From the NCBI GenBank assembly GCA_944548615.1, contig OX155957.1, positions 24,707,031 to 24,771,030 of the forward strand: DNA of 64,000 bases, in the 5' to 3' direction. The DNA is from Micropterix aruncella (lineage: Eukaryota; Arthropoda; Insecta; Lepidoptera; Micropterigidae). The notes under the pieces were generated by a model. It made no database searches. It saw only the letters and a program-made list of their open reading frames with translations, and was not told the DNA's origin. Below, piece by piece: positions 1-13,726 of this stretch; position 1 is the first letter of the stretch, and each line of letters starts with the position of its first letter. A program made the translations under genes and the position numbers.

Positions 1-493
1 ATCGGCAAACGGCGTTGTTGGGCCATACTTTTTTCGAGGACGAAAGAGGGCGCGAGGTGACGGTGAGAGCCCACAATTAATAAAACATGTTAAGAGGGTT
101 CGTGGTCCCTGATGTGCAAGAATTTCAAAGCGTTACCTCGAGAATATGGTTCCAACAAGATGGTGTCACATGCCATACCACTAGGGTGTCTATAGATCAC
201 CTGCTGAAGGAAATGTTCCCGGGAAGACTTGTTTCAAAAAGAGGTGATATTGAATGACCCCCACGTAGCCCAGACCTAACTCTATGTGATGTTTTACATG
301 GGGCCTCCCTAAATCGGTGGTCTATGAAAATAAACCAATAAATTTGGAGCAACTCAAAAGAAACATTACACAGGAAATCAAAATATTACAAGAATAATGT
401 TTCGCCGAGTTTTTCCAAAATCTGCGACTTCGGTTTCAAGAGTGCCAAGCAGCCGAGGGTCATAATTTAGAAAACATTCTTTTTAAGACATAA
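1..493 (+). pseudogene. IS630/Tc1-mariner-type transposase, C-terminal part, broken
   Basis: Translation gives the C-terminal half of a DDE/D transposase of the kind common in insect genomes. A WFQQDG block starts at 147, followed by a CHTTR motif, and then a PPRSPDLT block that carries the third acidic region. The frame is disabled by a double stop near 88-93, a TGA at 255-257 where the family has Trp, a frameshift near 300 and a TAA near 396. The coding similarity ends at the TAA at 491-493. The 5' part lies outside the window, and no TIR is visible. The family is clear from motif order; the exact subfamily is not. Confidence 0.75.
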
Positions 494-1413
494 AAATTCC
501 AAGTTCATATATGGTTCATATATACGTTCATATCCTTAATGGAATTCTTTGCAGTCTTGACTATTCTTTCGGTTTATCGATTGCTACTGGGATGGTATAG
601 CGGTTTTGTTTTCTACTTGACTCAATTTCACTGAATGAATTTATCAATTTCATGTTAGGTAAAACGTCTACCAATGTCAATAACGATCACTTCGGGTAGT
701 CCGTGCACACTGAAAAACAATCGTAATGCTGATATGACATTTGAGGTTGATAAGAAGTCACGATGGAACTACTTCCAGCCAAATGCTATCGGAATACACT
801 ACAATCAATAAGTAATTTAAGCCATGCACAAATAATCAATTGTGGTGGCTTGTGACAGCTTGATTCACAGATTTCGCATCTTCTTACAACTGATTTCAAC
901 TCTTCATCTATCTTTGGCCGCCAACATACCCTTGCGTTAGTCTTTTCATAGTGGCAATACACGGGTGATGCGCATGGAGTTCTCTCAGAAGTTGTTGCCG
1001 AAGTGTCATAAGAACCACCTTGGTTCCTCATAATATGAAATTTTTAGAGATTGACATCTCCGACACTTTCCCATCCACGTCGACAATAGTGTAATATATA
1101 TTAATTGTTTGATTAAGAATAGACACCTGAAAAACGGTTTTGAAGCATTATTTATTTCATTGACTAATAATAATTAAACGACGAAACATTCCAGAAAACA
1201 AATTGTAGAAAGTGCTAGTCCCGTTTAATTGCTCGTATTTGTTTCACCACATAATTATTATGTTGTTGGAATACACTATTCGGCGTCCTACGATTCTATT
1301 TATTTATTTAAAGTAATTCACAAATAATATTACAATTAACAATTAAAACATCATACAGTCTGATTTTAATATATATTATACAGTCTGATTTTTTAATTAG
1401 TGACATCCTTGCA
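494..1413. other. AT-rich stretch without recognisable gene
   Basis: Nothing coding was recognised on either strand. Short open frames here have no family motifs. Confidence 0.5.
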
Positions 1414-1772
1414 GTGGGTGAATCAGTACGACAAGGTAAGCAAGTTTTTATATATTTTGTTTTGGAAAAACAAAATGAAAACACACATATTTTTTTTTTT
1501 GTTAAATTTGTAAACCGTTATGAATAAAGAAATATTTGAGAAGCGTTGAGCGCGCTGCGCCTTCTAGCGGTAGGTAAATTGTCGCTAATAAACAATATCA
1601 GCGGTATTTTACCCACCGCTAGATAGTGCATCGTGCTAGATAGTGCATAGTGCATCGTGCACCATTTTACACTACTTAAAAAAAACAAACAACCTAAATA
1701 AAAGTTCTTTTTGTTTTTTTTTTCTATTTTTAAAATCAAAAGTTGTTTAGTTCGTCGTAATGATTCAGTCAT
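1414..1772. mobile_element. MITE, family A (TIR GTGGGTGAATCAGTACGAC), copy 1
   Basis: The left end at 1414-1432 and the inverted, partly decayed right end at 1754-1772 (GTCGTAATGATTCAGTCAT) bound a ~359 bp element without coding capacity. Inside are a CTAGCGGTAGGTAAA block and its near-inverse ACCCACCGCTAGAT, which the copies near 27.5 and 50.5 kb share. This marks a foldback-like nonautonomous DNA element. The superfamily is unknown. Confidence 0.6.
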
Positions 1773-3814
1773 TAATTAACTAATTTAAAACTCACCCGGT
1801 ATTAAATTATCTAATCCACAGCAAGAAATTAAACTCAATTTTTAAATGATGTTTAATGTCCGATGTCTCCCAACTAAGCAAAGCTTGTGCTTGGGCGGAC
1901 ATTCTATAAAGGTAGAGTTAAAATCAAAGTAAACAATACTCATATAAAAACAAAATCACAAATAACTTAGATTATACAAAATAATAATAGGTAAAAAAAC
2001 TTAAAAACTTGATAGTTATTGAATAATCATAATCAAATAATAATAATATATCAATTATGTAATACAAAAATTAATTCAATTATAATAAAATAAAATTACA
2101 ATACCTCATAATTTTGAAAGTATCAAGTCGGTTTGAATTCATATTAATCCTATCTTCTTGCAACATGGCTTAGGATTATAGCCGGCCATGATTTACTCGT
2201 TGACAATATGTATGTAGTTTAAAGTCCGTGCGGGCCTGCCTAAATCAATTTACCGCCCTACAAAGGCGCATTATGTCGACGCAAAATATACGGGGTCGCA
2301 TTTAACAGACTATGCCGGGAGAAATTTCTACGCTCAACTTTGGAAATTAGGTTCCGTCCGTCTTACACCCGTCCTTAATACATATGGATTAGACGGCAAA
2401 CTCTGCTTAAGGCAAGGCCAAACGTTTTAGTACAACAAATTGTGTTTCTGAGTGGCTCAATAAATTAGCACACACATTTCAGAAACCCCTGCCTCCTAGG
2501 AATACGAGTAGGTAGGTATAACGATTGATTCAATTGGCAACGCCTTTAAAAAAATCAAGGTCAGCTAATAGGGCTCTGTACATTTTTAGAAAAAAAACAG
2601 TGAATTTGCAATTTGGATGTTTTTAAATTAAAAAAGGTTACAAAACCATAGTGCGAAATACGGACGATAATCTGTAAAAAGAATTATGGAAATCGACAGA
2701 AAAACCGGCGAGGAATAGAACTTTTTATATTATCGAATTCGATAATATTTACTTGGTCAGTACCTACTCGCTTGTTAAGGCGACGATGTAGGTAAATTTC
2801 GAAAATTACATTTTTTGGCAATTTTTGAACAGTCATACTGAAATAACTGATGATGTTAGCCAACAAAAAAAAAATATCGTAACTCACAGTACCTTTCTTA
2901 AGTAGATAGCTATTTCAGATTTTTTTTTTAAGTATTGGAAAATTGAGGAAAATAATTAAATCTGGGAGCTATACAGGAAATTTTCATTTTAGAGCATTTT
3001 TTGAAACGTGCCTCACACTAAACTGCACGATCAAGAAACTCAAAAAAAATACTACGGCATTTTAACAATAGTTGTAAAGAGGAATGCTTTCGCATAAATT
3101 TAAAAAAATAAGTTTTTCTTGTTAAAAAAAATTATATAAAAAGTGTAACTTTCATCCATATTCACTGTTAAATATTACTTATTAATGTGTGTTTTTTTTC
3201 AAGTTTGTTTTTTTTTACATAAACTATGTACAATAAACTTGTAGTACTGACGATTATTTTTTTCAAATAAAATATCAGTATATTTTAAAAATAATATTTT
3301 GCAGAGCCCGTTTATATTATTTTTGTCATACAATGAGATGAGCGCGCTCTTCTCGCGACGACGCGCTGGCATTCAAAATGCCGCAAGCGACATTGGGTCA
3401 ATATGGTTCTTATGTGGGGATCAATTACTGATTCAAATGGCATAACAGCCAACCTTTTATAATGAAATGTTATTGGCTCTTAGAAACGTGGTTCATTTCG
3501 GCTTCGAAGGCCGACATATGCGGTTGCGTTCGCGACGCTCTGTTTCATGACTTATTATTACCAAATTGACATTTCGATGGATCGGAGATGTGAAGTAAAA
3601 AAATATCGGTTTTAGATGGCTATTTCACCGTGTAAATGAAAGAGGTTTAAAAACATGATAAATCATATGTTGAAAAATAGAAACAATAATAAGTAAAATA
3701 ATATTTAATATTTATTTTTTTTTTTTTTAAATTTACAATATTACTTTTTTTTAATAAAAAGTGTTCATTTATTTCATAACAATGTTTCTTTATGTATAAA
3801 AACAAAAAAAAAAT
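1773..3814. other. AT-rich stretch; weak LINE-like remnant near 2100-2420
   Basis: Most of this is AT-rich noncoding DNA. On the minus strand, 2100-2420 gives broken peptide similar in style to the C-terminal tail of a LINE ORF2, with stops; this is only suggestive. The rest holds nothing recognisable. Confidence 0.3.
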
Positions 3815-3900
3815 ATACATATCGGTAGGTTTTGAACCTACGACCGGTGTGATCTTATGCGAGTTTAAAACAAGTGCGCCACTTCAGCTTGCTTCCCGCG
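3815..3900 (-). other. tRNA-like sequence (SINE head or tRNA pseudogene)
   Basis: On the minus strand there is an A-box-like AGCTGAAGTGG, an anticodon-loop-like TTTTAAA and a perfect T-arm (GTAGG, loop TTCAAAA, CCTAC) with a B-box. The acceptor stem does not pair, so this is not a functional tRNA. A tRNA-Leu(UAA)-derived SINE head or tRNA pseudogene fits best. A short plus-strand open frame over it is an antisense artefact. Confidence 0.4.
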
Positions 3901-4114
3901 AGTCAAAATGTGTCATATATAAGGGGACAGTAAATAATGCCAATACATTTGCGTTAGAGCCATATGACAGAGCTATACACCATGTATAAATATAATATAC
4001 TATTAGGCTACGATTCTGACCGTTCTAATATAGAAAACCGTCAGATAGGCAGAATTGTAATTTAAAAAACAAAACGTAGGTATCTACTTTTTAAAAGCTT
4101 TTATTCAACTTGTA

Positions 4115-5278
4115 ATGTCTGTGAAAAAAAAACTAAAAATGCGAAGAAATATTACATCAGCAGTAGCTTATAATAAATGTCAAAACTTTTCAATTGATGA
4201 GAAAATTGATTGCCTGTATAATGACATTTTGAACGCCCCGATAGATGCATTTGGAAACCATGATAAATGTAGAAGTTTTTAAAATTGTTTGTCGGAAAAT
4301 GAAACACTGGATGCAATGAGTTGTTTGATGGGTGACATTATTTGGGAAAGAATACGTTACATAACTTAAAACGTAGGTAGCAATACATGCAAGAAGCCTA
4401 ATTCATGATGTAGATAGTAATGTTCTCGAAAGGTTTAACGGCATCATTGCAAAATTTATTGGTGGTAAGAGGACAAATTACATCCAAAAGCAGTCTTACC
4501 AAGCGCGATGTAATGCGGCAGTTATATCATTTAATACAAAACAGCCACTCTCAAGATTACATAAAAAATATATAGGCAAAAGTCCCTCTGGCAGGATATC
4601 AAAAGTGGAATAAAGAAGACAGAGGCAGTTAAGTAAATCCATTCTTTATAAAAGAAATAAAAGCAGAAAGTTTTTTTGAAAAAAAAAACAATAATTCGCA
4701 TTATGGAGAACATTGCAACCAACCCGATGTTCCATCAGAAATATTCGAAAAAAGCAAAGCTCTGTTATTTCAAGAATTGGAAAATAGAAAAATGATCGAT
4801 TGCGAATTGAAAAACTTACGGTTATTCAAGGTGAAAGCAGCGAGTGGTTGGAATTACGAAGAAAAATGGTAACTGCGTCTAACTTTGGCAAAATTGTCAA
4901 TAGTTAACAACACACAAAATGCGCCAATTTAGTTAAATCCATGACTGAAAATGGGATTTGAGCAACGTAGCATCAATTTGCCATGGAAAAGAAAATGAAA
5001 CAACTGCACTAGAATGAAAAATATGTCTAGAAAAAGTGGAAATTCAGCAATGTGGATTATTCATTGACCCTAAATTTCCATTTTTGGGAGCTTCTCCAGA
5101 TGGAATATCTGATGATTATACTTTTGAAGTCAAATTTCCCATTACAGCGCATAGAATCTGGTTAACGGAAGCGACAAGAAAAAGAAAAGTGACATTTTGG
5201 AAACAGAAAGATGGAAAACTTGAAATCAGCATCAAACATCACTGGTACGTTCAAGTTCAAGGACAGGTCCATATATAA
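4115..5278 (+). pseudogene. YqaJ-type exonuclease (PD-(D/E)XK), N-terminal and nuclease part, broken
   Basis: This is the larger half of a gene for a protein with a YqaJ / lambda-exonuclease-like domain. Such genes are common, often in many copies, in insect genomes. It shows an N-terminal NAP-x-FG-H-KC region near 4230, a GGKRTNY block near 4463, and an SEWLELRRKMVTASNFGK block near 4840. The nuclease core lies in 5036-5278: SPDG with the catalytic Asp, FEVK with the Glu and Lys, and a VQVQGQ helix. Frameshifts and stops separate these blocks, so it is not functional. The frame stops at 5276-5278 exactly where the protein should continue, and the missing end is found at 7222. Confidence 0.8.
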
Positions 5279-5988
5279 TTTCTTTTTATTTATTTATTTT
5301 TTATTTTATTTCTGGAAAAATACAGCGCATACAATATACATACGTGTGCATAAATGTAGAAAAAAAGAAAAACATTACGCCTATAATCGTTTATTACACA
5401 TTTGGATTTCAGCATATTACACTTAAAAATTAATTATAAAATAAACAAAGTTCATATTAAATATAAAAAATATATAGAAAACCGATGGGAGAGGTAGGGA
5501 ATTGGAAGTGATTAGGAAGAAGGAGTTAGACGATGGTATGTGTATATGTATATAGATATAAATAAAGATATAGATAGGTCGTATAGTGGATATATAAATA
5601 CAGATATTTATTGATGTTTATAGGTATTTATAGATATATAATAAATATTTATAGATATTTAATAAATATTTGTGGTAGCTACTGATATGTTGTATATATA
5701 TCCTTCTAGCCGTGTTCGGCCACAGCGACTGCATTGTAGATTCTAGTGACTTCTTTAGTCTTCTCAGAGTCCACTGTTCGGAAGCAGTCAAGTGCGCAGG
5801 CTATATTATAGTGCACAGGTGGGCGCGCGACCACGGGTGCACTCTCTCTTCCTCCCTCTTCTGAACCCGATGGAACGGAGACCGTTACGACCAGAGAAAA
5901 GTTTGGATGCAGATAAAATAAAATAAATCAATTAATCGCTAACGCAGCAATGACTGTCATTGTTAAATTTTTACTCAATATTGCAGAG

Positions 5989-6383
5989 CTATTTTTTCGG
6001 ATTTAGTTCGTTTTTCACACTGTCATTTATGAAATTGGTAGTTATGGCTTGTGGTGATGTTTGAGTTTTTTCTGGAGCTATTGTAGAGATGACCGGTGAC
6101 TTATTGGTAGTTGTTGTAGTAGGCGGTGATATAGAAGATGCATTATTGGATTTATCCTGGTTTTCTGATGATCTCGTGTTGTTGCTCATGGGGCTGTGTT
6201 GAATACAGCATACAGTCTCTTGTTCCGACATTATACAAAATTGTGATAGTTTCCCTTTTGGCAAATCCCCCTCAGTTTTTGGACAATTTTTCGCCGGTAG
6301 ACATACTCCTAAAACGCCATTTATTTCACATGACTCTTCACGGCAGTGTATATGCCAGGTCCCTTGGCACTTCCGCAAGGGCT
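5989..6383 (-). pseudogene. Clip domain plus Ser/Thr-rich linker of a clip-domain serine protease
   Basis: The minus-strand frame has a six-cysteine pattern typical of arthropod clip domains: ESC, then GVC, KNC, QFC and a terminal VCC pair. A Thr/Ser/Pro-rich linker follows, as in clip-domain proteases of the Toll and prophenoloxidase cascades. The frame ends at 5989 with no protease domain after it. No signal peptide is visible. It overlaps the end of a trypsin-domain fragment in another frame, so it is a fragment rather than a full gene. Confidence 0.65.
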
Positions 6384-6720
6384 CTTTCCAATACTGGTAA
6401 CGGTGATTATGTTGAAAAGGCATTGGTTGTCAGCTATCGCCACTTGCAGAGGTCCACCACTATCGCCTCCACAAGAGTCTCGTAATCCTTCTAAGCTGCC
6501 AGCGCACAATTGATCGTCCTTATACCTTGCGGTAACCTCCTTCTGAGAGTCTTTGCATATAGTCTTCGAAAGGTGGCTGGTCAATCAAATCCACCACCAC
6601 CTTCAGTAAGTCCTCCGATGTATCTTCAGCAAAGTCGATCTGCCTTCAGCCAGTAACTACAGCTCGCTTGTTTTCGATGGTCGACTTTTCCATAGACACG
6701 CTGGTCGAATATTTAAAGTG
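6321..6720 (-). pseudogene. Trypsin-like (S1) protease domain, C-terminal half, broken
   Basis: The minus strand encodes the end of an S1 protease: an IRPACLW region near 6715, a TG-x-RQIDFAEDTSEDLL region near 6655 with a stop at the usual Trp, and QLCAG. The active-site Ser block SCGGDSGGPLQV lies near 6470, and the end is PGIYTAVKSHVK. Pieces lie in different frames. The His and Asp active-site blocks are absent. The neighbouring clip domain lies downstream of it, the reverse of the normal clip-then-protease order. Confidence 0.75.
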
Positions 6721-7221
6721 AACAGCTCAGACCGATCAGATCCTTCGGGACGCGTCCCGTGTTAACCGCGAGTTAATCCAGACTATAGAATTGCACTATA
6801 ATCACTAAAATTTATTATTTAATTATTATTTAGAGGGGAGAAAATTTTAAAATATGTTGACACTTAGAATTTAAATTTCGAATTTTATTTTGTTGTATAG
6901 AAAGTATATAACTAATTACTATAGGTATTAACAAGCTCGTTAGGTGCAATTGATTTGAATAATTCTTTAACGAACGTCGGTTGGTTGAGGTTGAAAATGT
7001 CGATGGTGGAGAAACAAGAGTCGTACGTGCATATCAGCCCATAAGCGATGGAATGTTTCCCGTAGTTGGTATTGGCACGAGATACCTCAAACGTGCGTGA
7101 ATTGCGAATTAATCGCTGAGGAACGAAAAAACGTAAGTTTTCAACAAGGTATGAACTATCTGTGGTATTGTGGATAACTTTAAAGAAAGTGTGCTGGAAA
7201 GAAACTGTAACTGGAACGATA

Positions 7222-7507
7222 CATATAACTGGAAAGGAAGTGTGCCTATTTACATTTTGGTCTGGTAAAAACGATCTCCTCAAAACCGAATATATACAGA
7301 CGAATGATTTGATTTGGACAAATGTCATGGAAAAAACTTGTTTGTTTTTATATGGACTGTGTATTACCTGAAATTATCGATCCAGGAGTATGAAGGAATA
7401 TGGATTTAAGGGAGCCTGAATACACTTTGAAAGAAGCAAATAAAAGAAACGACACGATAAAACGAAAGAAATCGGTTCCTCTCCCTTGTCCAACGCTTAA
7501 GCGGTAG
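7222..7507 (+). pseudogene. YqaJ-type exonuclease, C-terminal end
   Basis: This continues the gene broken at 5278: HITGKEVCLFTFWSGKN, then after a +1 shift LPEIIDP and LREPEYTL, which match the usual C-terminal order of these proteins. There is an in-frame TGA after DPGV, and the last frame closes with TAG at 7505-7507. An open frame on the opposite strand (6912-7328) is an antisense shadow. Confidence 0.7.
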
Positions 7508-9250
<1,743 letters not shown>

Positions 9251-9275
9251 ATTTATTATTTTATATATTTTATAT

Positions 9276-10253
9276 AATTTTAAATTCTTCCATCTGTCAA
9301 GTAGCTCGTCTTGTCTTGTTATTTCCCCTGAAATAATAGGAAATTGAGTGAGTTTACGTATAAAGAAGGATTGTAGCTTAATTTTTGAGATAATTGGATG
9401 AAGGGTGAGCGTTTACTAGTTGAAAAATGGGCCCAACTTAAACCTACTCCTCTTTCCGCAAGTGAGAGGCATTCATCATTCTCATTAACACCTAAAGCAT
9501 TCCCGAATCCGATCAAGGGAATCCTTCGTCACGATGTAAGTGGCTTTTATAATTATTTACTTTATAATCATCTTATTGATCAATTCTAAAAAGAATATAT
9601 ACACAAAACTATCAAATATTTCAAAATATTGAATTTTTACATATTTTATGTTTCGTTCATTGTAAATAATCCATTTAGGTTAAAGGTAATCTTTCCAACT
9701 AATAGGAAAGAGCTGACTGCTTCCTTTCATTGATATGAGGGCATGTCACGCTTTTAGTTTTAAGTTTTCAGCTGAATATTGATCGCAGCTTCTTTATATC
9801 GCACCTTTAGAAAATAAAAAAACGAAATTCGAAATTTTAAATTCTTCCATCTGTCAAGTAGCTCGTCTTGTCTTGTTATTTCCCCTGAAATAATAGGAAA
9901 TTGAGTGAGTTTACGTATAAAGAAGGATTGTAGCTTAATTTTTGAGATAATTGGATGAAGGGTGAGCGTTTACTAGTTGAAAAATGGGCCCAACTTAAAC
10001 CTACTCCTCTTTCCGCAAGTGAGAGGCATTCATCATTCTCATTAACACCTAAAGCATTCCCGAATCCGATCAAGGGAATCCTTCGTCACGATGTAAGTGG
10101 CTTTTATAATTATTTACTTTATAATCATCTTATTGATCAATTCTAAAAAGAATATATACACAAAACTATCAAATATTTCAAAATATTGAATTTTTACATA
10201 TTTTATGTTTCGTTCATTGTAAATAATCCATTTAGGTTAAAGGTAATCTTTCC

Positions 10254-10258
<5 letters not shown>
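9276..10258. repeat. 557-bp direct duplication, second unit truncated
   Basis: Unit 1 is 9276-9832. Unit 2 begins at 9833, is essentially identical, and runs to about 10258, where it passes into a (TA)n tract. Short frames inside are identical between units but have no recognisable motif. The unit sits between (TA)n tracts, like the neighbouring PLE copies. Confidence 0.9.

Positions 10259-10326
<68 letters not shown>
10257..10326. repeat. (TA)n microsatellite, ~70 bp
   Basis: A pure TA tract between the 557-bp duplication and the first Penelope-like element. Confidence 0.97.
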
Positions 10327-10329
<3 letters not shown>

Positions 10330-10468
10330 TATTATTTTTTCAAATTGAAATTATGTTTATCACTAAATAAATGAAATGATAAAATAATGAAAGGGCACTT
10401 ATCTGGTCTGTGGTGACCAGGAGTGACTCCACGCCTTTTTCGTTTTCTCTTCTCTCAGTAATTTAGGA

Positions 10469-11791
10469 TTGGAAGCCATTTCTTATTTTCTTGATGAGAG
10501 ACCTCATCCTCAAATACCTTCTACGGATTTTCTTTGCAAATTAGCCGAGTTTGTCTTAACGTGTAATGCTTTCTCCTTTGAAGATGAATTTTATCTTCAA
10601 ATTAAAGGGACTGCTATGGGCACGCGAATGGCCCCTTCGTATGCCAACCTTTTCATGGGATTATTCGAGCAAAATTTTCTTCAAACGCAAAATTTAAAAC
10701 CCATATTATGGTATAGATTTATTGACGACATAGTAATGATTTGGCCACACGGACAAACTACTCTAACAACCTTTCTTGACGACCTAAATAATTTTGGCCC
10801 TTTGAATTTCACTCATACCATTTCTAAATCACAAATTACTTTCTTAGATGTTGATTTAACAATTTCCGAAGGTAAAATTAAAACCGCGATTAATATAAAA
10901 CCTACAAATAAAGAACAGTATTTACACTTTGATAGCTGTCATCCATTTCACACCAAGAGATCCATTCCCTACTCAATGTCCATTCGCGGACACCGTTTAG
11001 TTAACAACAAAGAAAATTTAGATAAATATCTCAATAATCTAAAGCAATCTCTTCTTGAAAGAAAATACCCTGCTCCTCTATTGGATAAACATATTCTAAA
11101 CTCTGAAGTAAAATATATACCAAAACCTAAAATTTCTTCAAATAAAAATAATAATAATAATAAAATCTTTCTTAGCACCACTTATTTTCCTGGTGCTGAG
11201 AAACTGCGAGATATATTATCTGATTTATTCCCCATCATTTCTAATGATGCATCCACTAAGGATCTCTTAGATTCACCGCCAATTTTATCTTTCCGCAGAC
11301 CACCTAATATTAGATCAATATTAAACAAAACAAAAAATAATCAAAATTTCTCTATTGGTAATAATACTTTTGGGCTTCAACCTTGTGGTCGTCCACGTTG
11401 TAAAACTTGTCCTCTGTTAGATCTAAGTCCTTTTTTTACCAGTCCAAATACTACTAATAGTTACAGGGTTCCCTTTCATTGCAGTTGTATTTCAAAAAAT
11501 ATAGTATATCAACTTCTGTGCAGGACTTGTGATGCCTTTTATATCGGTGAAACAACAACACCACTTAATATTAGACTAAATAATCATAGGGCTAGTGTAG
11601 GAAATGAAAGCCAACTCCCAATATCTTTGCATGCCAGGGCGCATAATTTATCTTTTGATCAATGTTTTAAAGTTAAAATAATAAAATGCCTTGGGGATAA
11701 TGCAAAAGAAAGGGACGTCAAATCTTGGGAATTGGCTTATATTTATATTTTAGGCGCTTGCAAAGGTTCCGGCCTCAACAGGCAAAATTAA
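10469..11791 (+). CDS. PLE reverse transcriptase / GIY-YIG endonuclease, N-truncated, 440 aa open
   Basis: The open frame covers the RT palm and the endonuclease. An LQIKGTAMG..APSYANLFMG block is at residues 43-64 and the catalytic RFIDDI at 83-88. A Cys-rich linker is at 306-314 (CGRPRCKTC) with further Cys near 338-340. A GIY-YIG module follows, with VYQ at 346-348, YIGET near 358, and Arg and His near 369-373. The N-terminal RT fingers are missing: the matching residues in the second PLE extend ~250 aa further upstream. The frame is otherwise intact, so decay is recent. The start at 10469 is only the first Met after truncation. Confidence 0.85.
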   Translation: MEAISYFLDERPHPQIPSTDFLCKLAEFVLTCNAFSFEDEFYLQIKGTAMGTRMAPSYANLFMGLFEQNFLQTQNLKPILWYRFIDDIVMIWPHGQTTLTTFLDDLNNFGPLNFTHTISKSQITFLDVDLTISEGKIKTAINIKPTNKEQYLHFDSCHPFHTKRSIPYSMSIRGHRLVNNKENLDKYLNNLKQSLLERKYPAPLLDKHILNSEVKYIPKPKISSNKNNNNNKIFLSTTYFPGAEKLRDILSDLFPIISNDASTKDLLDSPPILSFRRPPNIRSILNKTKNNQNFSIGNNTFGLQPCGRPRCKTCPLLDLSPFFTSPNTTNSYRVPFHCSCISKNIVYQLLCRTCDAFYIGETTTPLNIRLNNHRASVGNESQLPISLHARAHNLSFDQCFKVKIIKCLGDNAKERDVKSWELAYIYILGACKGSGLNRQN

Positions 11792-11984
11792 TAAGGTTTA
11801 TCATATTATCATAATCATCAAATGCTTTTTCTTTTAATTTATAATCATTCATTTTAAAATAACGTTTTGCACGGTTGGTTATGGTACCTTAACTAAATCG
11901 TGTAAAATATTATTAATCCATTTCTTTTTGTTCGATTCCTTGAATTTAAATTTTCAACGAATTGTTCGATTTCAGAAATGTCAT

Positions 11985-12019
11985 ATATCTTGACGACGGC
12001 TGAGCCGAAATATTGATAT
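11985..12019 (+). ncRNA. Hammerhead-ribozyme-like motif in PLE 1 3' region
   Basis: An outer helix (ATATC at 11985-11989 with GATAT at 12015-12019) encloses TTGACGAC. An inner hairpin follows (GGC at 11998-12000, TGA loop, GCC) and then GAAA. This matches the layout of a type-I hammerhead with a minimal helix III, a motif known in PLE terminal repeats. The core departs slightly from the CUGANGA consensus. The other PLEs in the window show the same layout with compensatory changes. Confidence 0.5.
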
Positions 12020-12307
12020 ACATTTTATAAAAATCATTAATATTTAAGAAACACTAATCGCCTATTATTTTCCAGCATTCATTCTCGTCTTTCGCATTGT
12101 TGTGTCGCCGCTGTAGGATAAAGTAGAAAGGTTCGAATACCACAGTAGGAAACCGCAAATACTGAGAGAAGAGAAAACGAAAAAGGCGTGGAGTCACTCC
12201 TGGTCACCACAGACCAGATAAGTGCCCTTTCATTATTTTATCATTTCATTTATTTAGTGATAAACATAATTTCAATTTGAAAAAATAATAATTTACACAT
12301 TTACAAT

Positions 12308-13424
<1,117 letters not shown>

Positions 13425-13694
13425 ATTTTCAATAATATGTAAAATTAGATTCATGAAAAGTTACTTATCTGGGGTCCTGGTGGAGCAGAAACATTTAAAC
13501 GATAGTTAATGTCCTCTTTAAATACTTAGGGCAGCAGTACCTGTTTCCGCAATTGATAACTTATGATGTTCTTAGTTACTTGATGTTCTTAGCAGCCGAA
13601 TTACTGTATGCCCTTGGATGTAATAAGTATAGGAGGATGGTTTCTGTAACAGAAATGGATGTTAGTAACTTATTTTAGAAGAAATTATATGACT

Positions 13695-13726
13695 GAGAAT
13701 ATTTCGACACTAGTCGTATTCATCTC
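13695..13726 (-). ncRNA. Hammerhead-like motif, left arm of PLE 2
   Basis: The inverted copy of the motif described at 17570-17601: GAGA/TCTC outer pairing, a CGAC/GTCG hairpin, then GAAA. Confidence 0.45.

Larger units (their letters stand above)
5279..7221. other. ~1.94 kb insert splitting the YqaJ gene
   Basis: The YqaJ reading breaks at CATATA (5270-5275) and resumes at a second CATATA (7222-7227). Removing the interval restores the conserved order. The 6-bp direct repeat could be a target-site duplication. The left edge is T-rich (5279-5318), like an A-rich tail of something inserted on the minus strand. The minus strand also carries the serine-protease relics. No TIRs were seen. Confidence 0.6.
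10326..12294 (+). mobile_element. Penelope-like element 1 with inverted terminal arms
   Basis: A 5'-truncated PLE lies between 135-bp inverted repeats at 10326-10460 and 12160-12294, and (TA)n tracts flank both sides. The left arm is an inverted copy of the element's 3' end, an arrangement known for PLE terminal repeats. The body starts inside the RT domain. The 3' region carries a hammerhead-like motif at 11985-12019. The insertion seems to lie within or next to a TA microsatellite. Confidence 0.85.

Noticed and set aside
1518..1772. 84-codon minus frame
   Set aside because: It lies entirely within MITE family A sequence, and other copies do not keep the frame.
3792..3989. Open frame containing VGFEPTT
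   Set aside because: This peptide is the antisense reading of a tRNA-like T-arm, not a protein gene.
6912..7328. 138-codon minus-strand frame
   Set aside because: It overlaps the plus-strand YqaJ C-terminus, which has clear family motifs, and shows none of its own.
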